A DNA stretch of 64,000 bases from Clostridium_AM sp963780135 (GTDB taxonomy: Bacteria > Bacillota > Clostridia > Clostridiales > Clostridiaceae), in the NCBI GenBank assembly GCA_963780135.1, contig CAWAAR010000002.1, positions 322,295-386,294 on the forward strand, written 5' to 3'. Positions 54,011 to 63,229 of the stretch are shown here, in pieces. A program made the position numbers and the translations under genes. The notes beneath the pieces are model-generated. The model was not told where the DNA came from and ran no database searches. It was given only the letters and a program-made list of their open reading frames with translations. Position 1 is the stretch's first letter. The number at the start of each line of letters is the position of its first letter.

Positions 54011-55360
54011 ATTAGTATAAAATCTCTTTTTAGTATTATAGTTTCTAAAATGGTAATAAATTTATCAAGGGCTCTGTTTAAGGGTGGAAGTAATTTTCCT
54101 GGAAGAGTTGCTTTAAAATTAGATAGAAACATCTTGAAAACTGTGTGTAAGGATTATAAAATCGTGCTTATAACAGGAACTAACGGTAAGACTACTACTA
54201 CAAGTATGATATACAATATGTTAAAGGATAGTGAAAAATGTGTAATTACAAATAATACAGGTGCTAATATGCTTCCGGGAATAGTTTCTTGTTTTGTGGA
54301 GCATTTTTCTTTTTCTAGCTGCTCAGCTACTAAGTATGCAGTTATTGAATGTGATGAGGCCAATGTAAAATTATTTACGGAGTATGTTACTCCAGAAGTT
54401 ATCACTGTAACTAATCTGTTTAGAGATCAATTAGACAGATATGGTGAAGTGTATACTACGCTTAAAAAAATCCTTGAAGGAATTGAAAAAGTTCCATTAG
54501 CTAATCTAGTTTTAAATGGTGATGAGTCACTACTTGGAGAGTTGGGACTACCTAACAGAACTATTTATTATGGATTTAAGGATTCCTTGGACAAGAATAC
54601 AACAATAGATATAAATGCTGATGCTAAATTTTGCAAAAAATGTAAGAAACCGTATAAGTATAATTATATTACATATAATCATCTAGGTGATTTTTACTGT
54701 GAAAATTGTGGATATAAAAGGCCTGAATTGGATTACTTTGTGGATAAGATAGAAGAACAAACTACAGAAGGATCTATGGTTACAATAAACGGAAATGAAT
54801 GTTATATAAATCAACCAGGAACTTATAATATATACAATGCTTTGTGTGCTTATTCTGTTGCAAAGGTATGCGATGTTGAAGATTCTGTAATTCTTAATTC
54901 TTTGAAAAGCCAAAAAAGCAGCTTTGGTAGACAAGAAAGTATAAATATAGATGGTAAGGATATTAAAATAATTTTAGTTAAAAATCCAGCTGGATACAAT
55001 GAAGCAATAAACACTATAAGCTTGGATAAAAGAAAATTTTCATTATCAGTGCTCTTAAATGATAATTATGCAGATGGTAGAGATGTGTCTTGGATATGGG
55101 ACGTTAATTTTGAAAGATTATCTTTGCTAGATGTTGATAAAATAATTGTTTCAGGTATAAGACTTTATGATATAGCTGTAAGGCTTAAGGTTGCAGGTCT
55201 TTCAACGGACAAATTTGCAATATGTGAAACTTATGAAAATATGTTAGATGAAATAAAAAAGTGTGATAATGATACGGTGTATATACTTGCTACTTATACT
55301 GCTATGATTAACTTCAGGAAATTCCTTAATAATAAAGGATTTATAAAAAAACTTTGGTAA
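54011..55360 (+). CDS. murT: MurT, lipid II isoglutaminyl synthase large subunit (possible ATT start)
   Basis: A Mur-ligase-type ATPase: VLITGTNGKTTTTSMIYNML P-loop, NTGANM, then a Cys4 zinc ribbon (CKKCKKPYKYNY...CENCGYKRPE) and a C-terminal domain (DUF1727) ending in ILATYTAMINFRKFL. With GatD it amidates the D-Glu of lipid II. The first ATG is 54050, but homologues start about 13 residues earlier and the in-frame upstream codons encode a plausible hydrophobic N-terminus (SIKSLFSIIVSK). The only start after GGGTGGTG is ATT 54011. The start is therefore uncertain; 54050 is the conservative choice. Confidence 0.9.
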   Translation: MSIKSLFSIIVSKMVINLSRALFKGGSNFPGRVALKLDRNILKTVCKDYKIVLITGTNGKTTTTSMIYNMLKDSEKCVITNNTGANMLPGIVSCFVEHFSFSSCSATKYAVIECDEANVKLFTEYVTPEVITVTNLFRDQLDRYGEVYTTLKKILEGIEKVPLANLVLNGDESLLGELGLPNRTIYYGFKDSLDKNTTIDINADAKFCKKCKKPYKYNYITYNHLGDFYCENCGYKRPELDYFVDKIEEQTTEGSMVTINGNECYINQPGTYNIYNALCAYSVAKVCDVEDSVILNSLKSQKSSFGRQESINIDGKDIKIILVKNPAGYNEAINTISLDKRKFSLSVLLNDNYADGRDVSWIWDVNFERLSLLDVDKIIVSGIRLYDIAVRLKVAGLSTDKFAICETYENMLDEIKKCDNDTVYILATYTAMINFRKFLNNKGFIKKLW

Positions 55361-55398
55361 AGTTTTCATGGTAATAATAAATATGAGGAGTTGAAAAT

Positions 55399-56139
55399 AT
55401 GATGGAACTTAACATAAGTCATTTATATCCGGATTTATTAAATGTTTATGGAGATTTAGGAAATATTCTTATTCTGAAATATAGAGCTGAACAAAGGGGA
55501 ATAAAGGTTAATGTGTTTAATGTGTCTATGGGAGATCCCTTTGAAGCTTCAAAATATGACATAGCCTTTTTTGGTGGAGGTCAGGATTATGAACAATCTA
55601 TAGTTTCAGAAGACTTAAATCAAACTAAAAAAGATGATATAACAGAATATATAGAGAATGGAAAAGTATTTTTAGCTATTTGTGGTGGATATCAATTGCT
55701 TGGAAAGTATTACACTACACCTGATGGAGAAAAGCTTGATGGACTTGGTATCATGGATGTTTATACAGAAGGTGGAGATGTAAGGTTTATAGGAAATACA
55801 GTTATATATAATGAAGAATTTAATGAAACTTATGTAGGATTTGAAAACCATTCAGGGAGAACTTACATAGGAAAAGAATTAAAACCTCTTGGAAAAGCAA
55901 TGGCGGGCTATGGAAATAATGGAGAAGATGGATATGAAGGTTGCATATATAAAAACTGTTTCTGTACATATTTTCATGGATCTCTTCTTTCAAAAAATCC
56001 TGAGTTAGCAGATAGACTCATTGAAACTGCTTTGTTTAATAGATACGGGGAAAAAATAAAATTGGATCCATTGGATGATAGTTTAGAACTTAAAGCTAAA
56101 GAATTTCTTATAAATAGAGAAAGTAAGAAAAAAAGCTAA
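55399..56139 (+). CDS. gatD: GatD, lipid II isoglutaminyl synthase glutaminase subunit
   Basis: GAGGAG precedes ATGs at 55399 and 55402. 246 residues of class I (CobB/CobQ-like) glutamine amidotransferase. The nucleophile is Cys95 in LAICGGYQLLG, with the His in YFHGSLLSKNPELAD near residue 195. It starts LNISHLYPDLLNVYGDLGNI, the GatD signature. It follows murT by 38 bp; the two subunits form the complex that supplies ammonia for amidation of peptidoglycan stem peptides, needed for efficient cross-linking. Confidence 0.94.
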   Translation: MMELNISHLYPDLLNVYGDLGNILILKYRAEQRGIKVNVFNVSMGDPFEASKYDIAFFGGGQDYEQSIVSEDLNQTKKDDITEYIENGKVFLAICGGYQLLGKYYTTPDGEKLDGLGIMDVYTEGGDVRFIGNTVIYNEEFNETYVGFENHSGRTYIGKELKPLGKAMAGYGNNGEDGYEGCIYKNCFCTYFHGSLLSKNPELADRLIETALFNRYGEKIKLDPLDDSLELKAKEFLINRESKKKS

Positions 56140-56163
56140 TAGTTCATAGCTGAAGTTTTAAAA

Positions 56164-56395
56164 AATAAGCAAGATGCGACGCTTCGCTTTGCTAGTTGAG
56201 AGTTGATAATTGAGAGTGGAGAGTTAATGTGGATTTTTTTCCGTTACACTACAAAAAATCTTTGATTAAATTTTTCATGGCTCGTTTCGCTAAAGCGAAA
56301 CATTGCTGACTTATGTAAATTTAAATATTTTTTGCGATAGCTAAAAATTAACCTTCACTCTCAACTCTCAACTAAAAAAGTTGCGTCGCATAATT
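56164..56395. repeat. Heptamer-arm element B (full copy)
   Basis: Left arm 56194-56228: AGTTGAG, AGTTGAT, AATTGAG, AGTGGAG, AGTTAAT. The right arm (56351-56374) contains TCTCAAC, TCTCAAC, T preceded by CCTTCAC, giving a perfect 13-bp pairing with the left outer units. The core has the conserved CCGTTACACTAC, GATTAAATTT and TTTTTTGCGATAGC blocks and an apical GTTTCGC/GCGAAAC hairpin. Outer ends are GATGCGAC and GTCGCAT. It lies between convergent gatD and the deacetylase gene. Confidence 0.85.
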
Positions 56396-56421
56396 TTTGT
56401 TTTGTGAAAGTTTAGAGGTAT

Positions 56422-57237
56422 TTATTTGTTCATTATTTTTAGTCTTATCATTTCTTTCTCTTCGGCCAGAGATATATCATCAAAAGTTCTAAATACATAA
56501 CCTTCGTTTTTAAAGTATTTTATAATATCTGGTAGAGCTTCTACAGTGAAATATTTATAGTATGTATCATGCATTAAAATTACTGCGAAATTTTTGTCTT
56601 TGCATTGAGTTATAGTAGTGTTCTTAATCTTATCTACAGCAACTACATGACTTTCAGCATCTCCAGAACATACATTCCAATCCACATATTTTATGCCTTT
56701 TTCTTGTAAAGTCTTTTTTATGAGTGCTAGATTACTTTTACTTGTAACTAAATTAGTGGAGCCACCAGGTAGTCTTATATATGATGATGGGGCTTTTCCA
56801 GTTATTTTTTTTATAACATCAGCACAAGCATTGTAATCCTCAAGGTAAGTGTCTAAATTTTTATATACTTTTTTATAATTATGAGAATAAGTATGTATTC
56901 CAATACACATTCCACTATCACTTAATTCTTTTAATATTTTAGGATTTTCATTTGCCTTTAATCCAACTATGAAAAAAGAAGCTTTTACATCATTCTCTTT
57001 CAATATTTTTAATATTTTCTGTGTGTTATTTATACAAGGCCCATCGTCAAAGGTTAAAAAAACTTCTTTTGGATATAAGGTTTCTTTCTTTGAAACTAAG
57101 AGATCACAGTTTAAATTTTCGCTACTTATAGAATTAGATGAAATGCGTAAAAAATTTTTACTGGTATTTGAAGAACATATTAAGAATATAAAAAGCATTA
57201 TAAAGATATAAACATTGGAATAAAGGATTTTTTTCAT
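56422..57237 (-). CDS. Polysaccharide deacetylase (NodB homology, CE4)
   Basis: The start is the minus-strand ATG at 57237, behind GTAGGTGAT. The 271-residue product has an N-terminal signal/anchor (YSNVYIFIMLFIFLICSS) and the CE4 catalytic domain: FLTFDDGPC (metal Asp pair), IGIHTYSHNY (two His ligands), YIRLPGGS, VDWNVCSGDAESH and VILMHDTYY. All five motifs seem present, so it should remove N-acetyl groups from peptidoglycan or another envelope glycan. It is monocistronic and separated from murT-gatD by element B. Confidence 0.92.
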   Translation of the reverse strand: MKKILYSNVYIFIMLFIFLICSSNTSKNFLRISSNSISSENLNCDLLVSKKETLYPKEVFLTFDDGPCINNTQKILKILKENDVKASFFIVGLKANENPKILKELSDSGMCIGIHTYSHNYKKVYKNLDTYLEDYNACADVIKKITGKAPSSYIRLPGGSTNLVTSKSNLALIKKTLQEKGIKYVDWNVCSGDAESHVVAVDKIKNTTITQCKDKNFAVILMHDTYYKYFTVEALPDIIKYFKNEGYVFRTFDDISLAEEKEMIRLKIMNK

Positions 57238-57421
57238 ATAATCACCTACTTTAACTTTAATTTTCTTTACCATATATGTTAACCTGTATTCTATAAATAA
57301 TTTTGGTAATAAAGTGTATTTGAAAAAATATATATAATTTTAGGTATAAGTGTACAATAGATTACCTTCAATGTTAAAATGTAAAAGGTTGTAAAGCTAT
57401 ATTTAGTAAGGATGTGATGTT

Positions 57422-58285
57422 TTGAAAAAAGGATATATGTATTCTGTAATTTCAGCTATATTGTTTGGAACTGCAGGAATATTTGTTAAGTTGGCATTAA
57501 AAACAGGATTAGATTCCATAAGTTTACTGACAGTACAGTATATTTTAGCGGTTTTTATAATGTTTGTAGTAGCTTTAATAAAAGAAAAGCAAAAACTTCA
57601 AGTTGATAAAAAGCAATTATTCAATTTAGCTGTATTAGGTATAATCGGAAACACTTTCATGACTATATTTTATTACAAAGCTTTTGAATATTTGCCTGTG
57701 GCTATGGTTACAATGCTTTTATTTACATATCCAATAATGGTATTTATTTATTCAATTATTTTTGGAAAACAAAGAATAGATAGGAAAAAAGTATTAATGA
57801 TATTTTTAGCATTTTTAGGTTGCATGTTGAGTTTGAATATTTTATCAGGGAGCTTTAAGTATTCAATGAAAGGATTAATATTTGGACTTTTAAGTGCAGT
57901 GTTTTATGCTTTTATGAATTTGTATACTGAAAAAAAGTTATCAGGTGTGGATTCTTTATCGATTAATGCCTACTCTACATTGTTTTCATTAATTTCTTTA
58001 TTGATTTACAAATGGCCAGTTTTTCTGTTCAAAGGAAATGTTAAAATAGAGAGTGTTTTTTATATAGTCATTTTGGCATTGGTATGTGAAATAGTTCCTT
58101 TAACGTTATTATACGCAGCTATAAAATACATAGGATCAATAAAGGTGTCCATAATTAGTAATTTAGAAATACCTACTGCTATGTTGGTATCTATTCTTGT
58201 TTTAAAAGAGCAAGTGCATCTTAGTCAAATAATAGGAGCAATACTTATAGTATATACAGTATATTTAATTAGAGATAAAAATTAA
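57422..58285 (+). CDS. EamA/DMT-family transporter
   Basis: TTG start (KKGYMYSVISAILFGTAGIF) with GGATGTGATG upstream. 287 residues, about ten helices in two EamA domains, ending ILVLKEQVHLSQIIGAILIV. Only distantly similar to the EamA gene at 22715. Substrate unknown. Confidence 0.85.
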   Translation: MKKGYMYSVISAILFGTAGIFVKLALKTGLDSISLLTVQYILAVFIMFVVALIKEKQKLQVDKKQLFNLAVLGIIGNTFMTIFYYKAFEYLPVAMVTMLLFTYPIMVFIYSIIFGKQRIDRKKVLMIFLAFLGCMLSLNILSGSFKYSMKGLIFGLLSAVFYAFMNLYTEKKLSGVDSLSINAYSTLFSLISLLIYKWPVFLFKGNVKIESVFYIVILALVCEIVPLTLLYAAIKYIGSIKVSIISNLEIPTAMLVSILVLKEQVHLSQIIGAILIVYTVYLIRDKN

Positions 58286-58549
58286 TGATGTAAATAAAAT
58301 ATGATGCAAGATATAAATAAAATTTCAAAGGCTTTGAATATGTTATTTGTATTTATATATAATTAATAATCAACAAAAAGGTAGAAAAATATATTTTTAA
58401 AGGTTTTTATAGTTGAAATTCCCTTAAGAATGAAATTTAAAAAATTGTGTGTAGATGATAATATCATAAACTGTTAAAAAACAGATTATATGATATTGAT
58501 AAATTGTTATATTTTACTAAAATATATAATTAATTATGTAATGAATTTT

Positions 58550-58592
58550 AATAAAAGTTAGTTGTTTTTAACAACTAACTTTTATTATTTGT
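58550..58592 (+). terminator. Perfect 17-bp hairpin in a long intergenic gap
   Basis: AATAAAAGTTAGTTGTT (58550-58566) pairs with its exact complement (58570-58586) around TTT. It lies 265 bp after the transporter gene. The right arm is T-rich, so it can terminate that transcript or an unannotated RNA. Confidence 0.6.
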
Positions 58593-58801
58593 ATTTTGCA
58601 AGTTCAAATGGCAAAATCCTTCATAAAAAGTATAGCACATTGTAAAAAGTATAGCATTTTACTATTAAAACAAGCTTAATGTGTTAGGTTTTTGCAAGTA
58701 AAATTGGAAAAACAGAGCAAAAAATAAAAAATATAATTTTTTTCTTGCATTTTTAAAAATATAGTGTAATATATAATTATATAAAGTTAAGGGGGTTCGA
58801 T
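58593..58801 (+). promoter_or_regulatory. pckA upstream region with tandem direct repeat
   Basis: TAAAAAGTATAGCA occurs at 58624-58637 and again at 58643-58656, 19 bp apart, close to two helical turns, as expected for a tandem regulator site. TTGCAT (58745-58750) with TAATAT (58767-58772, 16-base spacer) is a possible promoter. No gene is seen in the rest of the 516-bp gap from 58286. Confidence 0.45.
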
Positions 58802-60388
58802 ATGAACATTAATTTAGAATATATGAATATAAAAAATTGTGGGGATTTGTATAGGAACCTGTCAGTAGCTGAGTTAACAGAGTTTGCAATTAATAGAGGA
58901 GAAGGAATTTTATCGGACAAAGGAGCGTTAGTTGTAAACACAGGAAAATATACAGGAAGATCACCTAAAGATAGATTTATTGTAAAACAAAAGAGCATAG
59001 AAGATCAGATAAATTGGGGAGAAGTAAATTTACCTATAGATGAAAATGTATTCAATACTCTCTATAATGAAGTTGTTGAATATTTAAAAGATAAAGATAT
59101 ATTTGTATTTGATGGTTTTGTCGGTGCTATGAAAGAGTATAATTTACCTATTAGGGTTATATGTGAAAATGCTTCACAGGCTTTATTTTCAAATCAATTA
59201 TTTAGAAGACCTGATTTAATGGATTTAACAGATTTTCATCCGGAATTTCATATGGTTTCTGCACCAGGCTTTAAAGCTAAAGGAAAAGAAGATGGTATAA
59301 ATTCTGAAGCTTTTATAATAGTAAATTTTGATAAAAAAATAATATTAATAGGCGGTACTCAATACTCAGGGGAAATAAAAAAATCTATTTTTTCAGTAAT
59401 GAATTTTTTATTACCAAAACAAGGAGTATTACCAATGCACTGCTCAGCAAATATTGGCAAGGATAAGAAAACAGCTGTATTCTTTGGATTATCCGGTACA
59501 GGAAAAACAACCTTATCAGCAGATCCTGAGAGAAATCTTATAGGCGATGATGAACATGGTTGGTGTGATAAAGGCATATTTAACTTTGAAGGTGGATGCT
59601 ATGCTAAAACCATAAAGCTTGATAAGGAAAAAGAACATGAAATATACAATGCTATAAAATTTGGGACAATGCTTGAAAATGTGGTTCTTGATGAGCATAA
59701 AGTAGCAGATTATGATAGTAATAAATATACTGAAAATACTAGGGCTGCATATCCTTTAGATTATATAGATAATATTGAAAAAAGTGGTATAGGACAAAAT
59801 CCTAATACGATTATTTTCTTAACAGCAGATGCATTTGGAGTAATGCCTCCTATATCAAAACTTTCAAAAGAAGCAGCAATGTATCATTTTATGTCTGGAT
59901 ATACTAGCAAAGTAGCAGGTACTGAAAGAGGAATAACTGAACCTAAAGCTACATTTTCAGCTTGCTTTGGAGAACCTTTTATGTTAATGAATCCTTCTGT
60001 TTATGCTAAACTTCTTGGAGAAAAAATTGATAAGTATGATACAGAAGTGTACCTTGTAAATACAGGCTGGCTAAACGGCGGATATGGAAAAGGAAATAGA
60101 ATAAAACTTTCATATACAAGAGCTATGGTAACGGCAGCATTAGAAGGTGAATTGAAAAATGTTCAATATAAAGAACATCCTATATTTAAAGTTTTGATGC
60201 CTTTACAGTGTAAAGGAGTACCTTCTGAAATATTAAATCCTAAAAACACTTGGGAAAATGAAAAGGAATATGATGATAGAGCTTTAGAGCTTGCACAAAA
60301 GTTTAAAGAAAATTTTAAAAAATTTAAAAATGTACCAAAAGAAATAATTGAAGCAGGTCCAGAAACAAGAATAATTCAATACGCATAA
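58802..60388 (+). CDS. pckA: Phosphoenolpyruvate carboxykinase (ATP)
   Basis: AAGGGGG precedes the ATG. 528 residues, normal for the ATP-dependent enzyme. Motifs are TGRSPKDRFIV, the kinase-1 P-loop GLSGTGKTTLSADP, the metal-binding GDDEHGW, and RTAYPL-like TRAAYPLDYI. It interconverts oxaloacetate and PEP; in fermenting anaerobes it can run toward oxaloacetate formation. Monocistronic, with its own terminator. Confidence 0.96.
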   Translation: MNINLEYMNIKNCGDLYRNLSVAELTEFAINRGEGILSDKGALVVNTGKYTGRSPKDRFIVKQKSIEDQINWGEVNLPIDENVFNTLYNEVVEYLKDKDIFVFDGFVGAMKEYNLPIRVICENASQALFSNQLFRRPDLMDLTDFHPEFHMVSAPGFKAKGKEDGINSEAFIIVNFDKKIILIGGTQYSGEIKKSIFSVMNFLLPKQGVLPMHCSANIGKDKKTAVFFGLSGTGKTTLSADPERNLIGDDEHGWCDKGIFNFEGGCYAKTIKLDKEKEHEIYNAIKFGTMLENVVLDEHKVADYDSNKYTENTRAAYPLDYIDNIEKSGIGQNPNTIIFLTADAFGVMPPISKLSKEAAMYHFMSGYTSKVAGTERGITEPKATFSACFGEPFMLMNPSVYAKLLGEKIDKYDTEVYLVNTGWLNGGYGKGNRIKLSYTRAMVTAALEGELKNVQYKEHPIFKVLMPLQCKGVPSEILNPKNTWENEKEYDDRALELAQKFKENFKKFKNVPKEIIEAGPETRIIQYA

Positions 60389-60399
60389 AAATACGATTT

Positions 60400-60443
60400 A
60401 AACTTTATTTTTACTCTTATTTAGGTGGAAATAAAGTTTTTCT
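60400..60443 (+). terminator. Terminator after pckA
   Basis: AAACTTTATTT (60400-60410) pairs with AAATAAAGTTT (60429-60439) across an 18-base loop, then TTTCTT. Confidence 0.7.
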
Positions 60444-60537
60444 TATTTGACAATATAATGAAGAGAAATCATAATTATTTACGACATGTATATATAAATT
60501 CAAATAAGATTTAGACTAAAATAAAGTAGGTGGTTTT

Positions 60538-61422
60538 ATGAAGTTTAAAAAGATAGGTATGAGAAATATAAAGACAGCTATTTCTGTTTCTATATGTATA
60601 GCATTAGCACATGTTTTTAATAGAGAATACATATTTTATGCAGCAATAGCTGCTGTTATTGCTATGCAGAGTTCAGTTTCAGACTCTTTTAATGCTGGGA
60701 AAAACAGAATGAAGGGAACTATTGTGGGAGCGACTATAGGATTTGTATTTGCTTTTATATCTCCAAGTAATATATTATTTTGTGGTATTGGCATTGTAAT
60801 GTTGATATTCATATGCAATCTTTTAGGTTGGAATAAATCTATAACTATATCTTGTATAGTTTTTCTTGCTATAATGTTGAATTTAAATGGAAGAAATCCT
60901 TTAATGTATAGTATTAATAGAATGATAGACACATTTATGGGAATAACCGTAGCTGTTCTTGTAAATTATTTTATACTTCCTCCCAAGCATTGGGATAGGG
61001 TATATAATGAATATATAGTTGCTATAGATAGGTTGTTTATTATTATAGAAGAAAAGCTGTGTAATCATAAAAGGGTAAGCTTAGATAAATTAAAAAATGA
61101 AATATTAAAGTTAGAAGGCTCTTTACATATATATACTTCAGAATTTAGAATAAGACAACAGGAAAATGTAGAGATAGATAAAATAAAAAAAATTATTAGT
61201 GTGTGTAATGAAATATACATACACTTAAAAATAATTGAATCAATAGAAAAAATATGTGGACTTAACGAAACTAATTATACTAAGGTTGCAGACATGTTTA
61301 GCAAAGAACCAGTAAAAGAAAAGGAAAGGGACGAAACTAGTATAGTATTTAATTATCATGTAGAGAATGTACTTAATGGGCTAGATAAACTTGAAGAGAT
61401 TAGATGTGCCAATGAAAGCTAA
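60538..61422 (+). CDS. Aromatic acid exporter (ArAE/FUSC)-like membrane protein
   Basis: TAGGTGG precedes the ATG. 294 residues. The N-terminal half has about five helices in the pattern of the DUF939/ArAE_1 family (TAISVSICIALAHVF, AAIAAVIAMQSSVSDSFNAG, the KGTIVGATIGFVFAF repeat). The C-terminal 130 residues are a cytoplasmic helical domain (YNEYIVAIDRLFIIIEEKLC). The family is linked to efflux of aromatic acids in E. coli, but a substrate cannot be assigned. Confidence 0.82.
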   Translation: MKFKKIGMRNIKTAISVSICIALAHVFNREYIFYAAIAAVIAMQSSVSDSFNAGKNRMKGTIVGATIGFVFAFISPSNILFCGIGIVMLIFICNLLGWNKSITISCIVFLAIMLNLNGRNPLMYSINRMIDTFMGITVAVLVNYFILPPKHWDRVYNEYIVAIDRLFIIIEEKLCNHKRVSLDKLKNEILKLEGSLHIYTSEFRIRQQENVEIDKIKKIISVCNEIYIHLKIIESIEKICGLNETNYTKVADMFSKEPVKEKERDETSIVFNYHVENVLNGLDKLEEIRCANES

Positions 61423-61719
61423 ATTTAAAGTAAAGTAATAAGGCATATTCAAGAAAATAACTAGGAATTCAGTTAGTATAACTTGCGTCATACTACAGTG
61501 GCAGAATCCCTTGATAGAACAACTGTAAGCGGAATCTGATTTTTGTTTATCATAAAATATACTAACATCTTTGACTTGTTATTTTTTTCATATACCTAAT
61601 ATATAAGAATTTATTAGTTGTATACTATATAATAAAAATAGTATAATAAAAATTGTTATTGTAATTAGCAATGTAAAATTTCTTGTTTATAACGTATATA
61701 ACTAAAAGAGAAAGAGAGT
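61423..61719. other. Intergenic region with a short dispersed repeat
   Basis: Roughly 300 bases without a gene. AGGCATATTCAA at 61441-61452 recurs at 51084-51095, also in an intergenic region. The sequence after it (61460-61545) is more GC-rich than its surroundings and looks like the edge of a decayed element. No terminator for the upstream gene was obvious. Confidence 0.35.
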
Positions 61720-62583
61720 GTGAATATATTGGATATAATACTTATATTAAAAGCTATTGTAATAGGAATAGTAGAAGGCTTTACTGAGTTCCTACCAGTA
61801 TCATCTACTGGGCATATGATTATAGTTGGAAATTTAATAAACTTTAAGGCACCAGCTTATCCTAAAGCTTATGTGGACATGTTTGAAGTTGTAATACAAT
61901 TAGGAGCTATATTATCTGTTGTGGTATTATATTGGGACAAAATAAAAGAGACTTTTTTAAACTTTTTACCTAGTGGAAGAGTATCGGCTAAAGAATCTGG
62001 ATTAAGATTTTGGCTTATTGTTCTTATAGCATGTATACCTGCTATGATATTAGGTCTTCCATTAAAAGATAAAATAGAAGCAAAATTGTTCTACCCAATT
62101 CCTGTTGCAATAGCATTAATTGTAGGAGCAGTATGGATGATTTATGCAGAGAATAAGTATAGAAACAATAATAGACACGGCAGCACAATTTCTAATATAA
62201 ATGCTAGACAAGCACTTATTATAGGTGCTTTCCAATGCTTGGCGCTTTGGCCTGGAATGTCACGTTCAGCATCTACTATTATTGGAGCGTGGATAGCAGG
62301 ACTTTCTACTGTAGTAGGAGCGGAATTTTCATTTTTCCTTGCTATACCTATGATGGTTGGAGCATCTGGTTTATCCTTGATTAAGCATAATGTGTTTTCA
62401 ACTTGTACTTCACAGCAAATAATAGCACTAGCAATTGGGTTTGTTGTTTCATTTTTAGTAGCTTTATTTGTAATAGATAAATTTATTAAGTTTTTAAAGA
62501 GAAGACCTATGAGAGTTTTTGCAGTATATAGAATATTTATTGGAATAGTAATAATTATATTAGCATTTGCACATAAATTGTAA
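61720..62583 (+). CDS. uppP: Undecaprenyl-diphosphate phosphatase
   Basis: 287 residues from GTG 61720; TTG 61729 (DIILILKAIV) is an alternative with better spacing from AAGAGAG. Signature motifs are IVEGFTEFLPVSSTGHMIIV (Glu-rich motif) and FQCLALWPGMSRSASTIIGA (P-loop-like catalytic motif), with seven or so helices. It recycles undecaprenyl pyrophosphate for wall synthesis and gives bacitracin tolerance. A good terminator follows. Confidence 0.94.
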   Translation: MNILDIILILKAIVIGIVEGFTEFLPVSSTGHMIIVGNLINFKAPAYPKAYVDMFEVVIQLGAILSVVVLYWDKIKETFLNFLPSGRVSAKESGLRFWLIVLIACIPAMILGLPLKDKIEAKLFYPIPVAIALIVGAVWMIYAENKYRNNNRHGSTISNINARQALIIGAFQCLALWPGMSRSASTIIGAWIAGLSTVVGAEFSFFLAIPMMVGASGLSLIKHNVFSTCTSQQIIALAIGFVVSFLVALFVIDKFIKFLKRRPMRVFAVYRIFIGIVIIILAFAHKL

Positions 62584-62597
62584 TTTTAAAATTAGAT

Positions 62598-62648
62598 AAA
62601 AGTCTTTACTTAGGCTGATATAGATTCAGCTAGAGTAAAGGCTTTTGT
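62598..62648 (+). terminator. Terminator after uppP
   Basis: AAAAGTCTTTACT with AGTAAAGGCTTTT, plus inner GGCTGA/TTCAGCT pairing, then a short T tract. Confidence 0.8.
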
Positions 62649-62652
62649 TGCA

Positions 62653-62898
62653 TAATAAGCACAATGCGACACAACTTTTTCAGAGGACAGAGGACAATTG
62701 ACAGAGGACAGTGAAGGATGATTTTTCTCCGTTGCACTACGAAAAATCTTTAATTAAATTTTTGATAACTCGTTTCGCTAAAGCGAAACATTGCTGACTT
62801 ATATAGATTTAAAGATTCTTTTGCGTTAGCAAAAAATCAACCTTCACTGTCCACTGTCCTCTGTCAATTGTCCTCTAAAAAATGCTTCGCATTTTTTT
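62653..62898. repeat. Heptamer-arm element C (full copy)
   Basis: Left arm 62682-62716: AGAGGAC, AGAGGAC, AATTGAC, AGAGGAC, AGTGAAG. Right arm 62842-62876: CTTCACT, GTCCACT, GTCCTCT, GTCAATT, GTCCTCT. The pairing is 21 bp perfect over AGAGGACAATTGACAGAGGA and its complement. The core matches element B, including CTCGTTTCGCTAAAGCGAAA. The outer ends are ATGCGAC on the left and ATGCTTCGCAT on the right. It lies between uppP and a small gene. Confidence 0.88.
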
Positions 62899-63024
62899 TA
62901 TAATGGTATGTAAATTTAAATATATAAATAAAGGTCATATTGGTAATAATAAAAATAATTGTTATATTAAGATATGGACAATGTGAAGTTAAATTGGAAT
63001 TAAAATCAGGAGGGTGTGAAGATT

Positions 63025-63201
63025 ATGCTAGGTAGTGATATGTATATGTTAGTAGGAGAAAGTTGTCCTGCTTATAGTTCTTTATATGAATCTAAGATGA
63101 GTACAACTGAGTTTATAAGTTGTATAACTTGTGAAAGTTTCAAAAGTGGAGTTTGTTCTTTGAATTACTATGATATTGTAGCCATGAATATAAAAAAATA
63201 A
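63025..63201 (+). CDS. Small Cys-rich protein, function unknown
   Basis: ATG 63025 has AGGAGGG 10 bases upstream; GTG 63016 is too close to it. 58 residues with four Cys in ESCPAYSSLY, ISCITCESF and SGVCSLNYYD, a spacing that suits one zinc site. No signal peptide. Its strong ribosome-binding site and terminator support a real gene. I do not recognise a named family. Confidence 0.72.
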   Translation: MLGSDMYMLVGESCPAYSSLYESKMSTTEFISCITCESFKSGVCSLNYYDIVAMNIKK

Positions 63202-63203
63202 AA

Positions 63204-63229
63204 AAAAGCGAGGTTTTAAACCTCGCTTT
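63204..63229. terminator. Bidirectional terminator between the small gene and tRNA-Leu
   Basis: AAAGCGAGG (63205-63213) pairs with CCTCGCTTT (63221-63229) with a 7-base loop. The minus strand continues into a long T tract, so it ends the tRNA transcript. On the plus strand it follows the Cys-rich gene. Confidence 0.85.
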
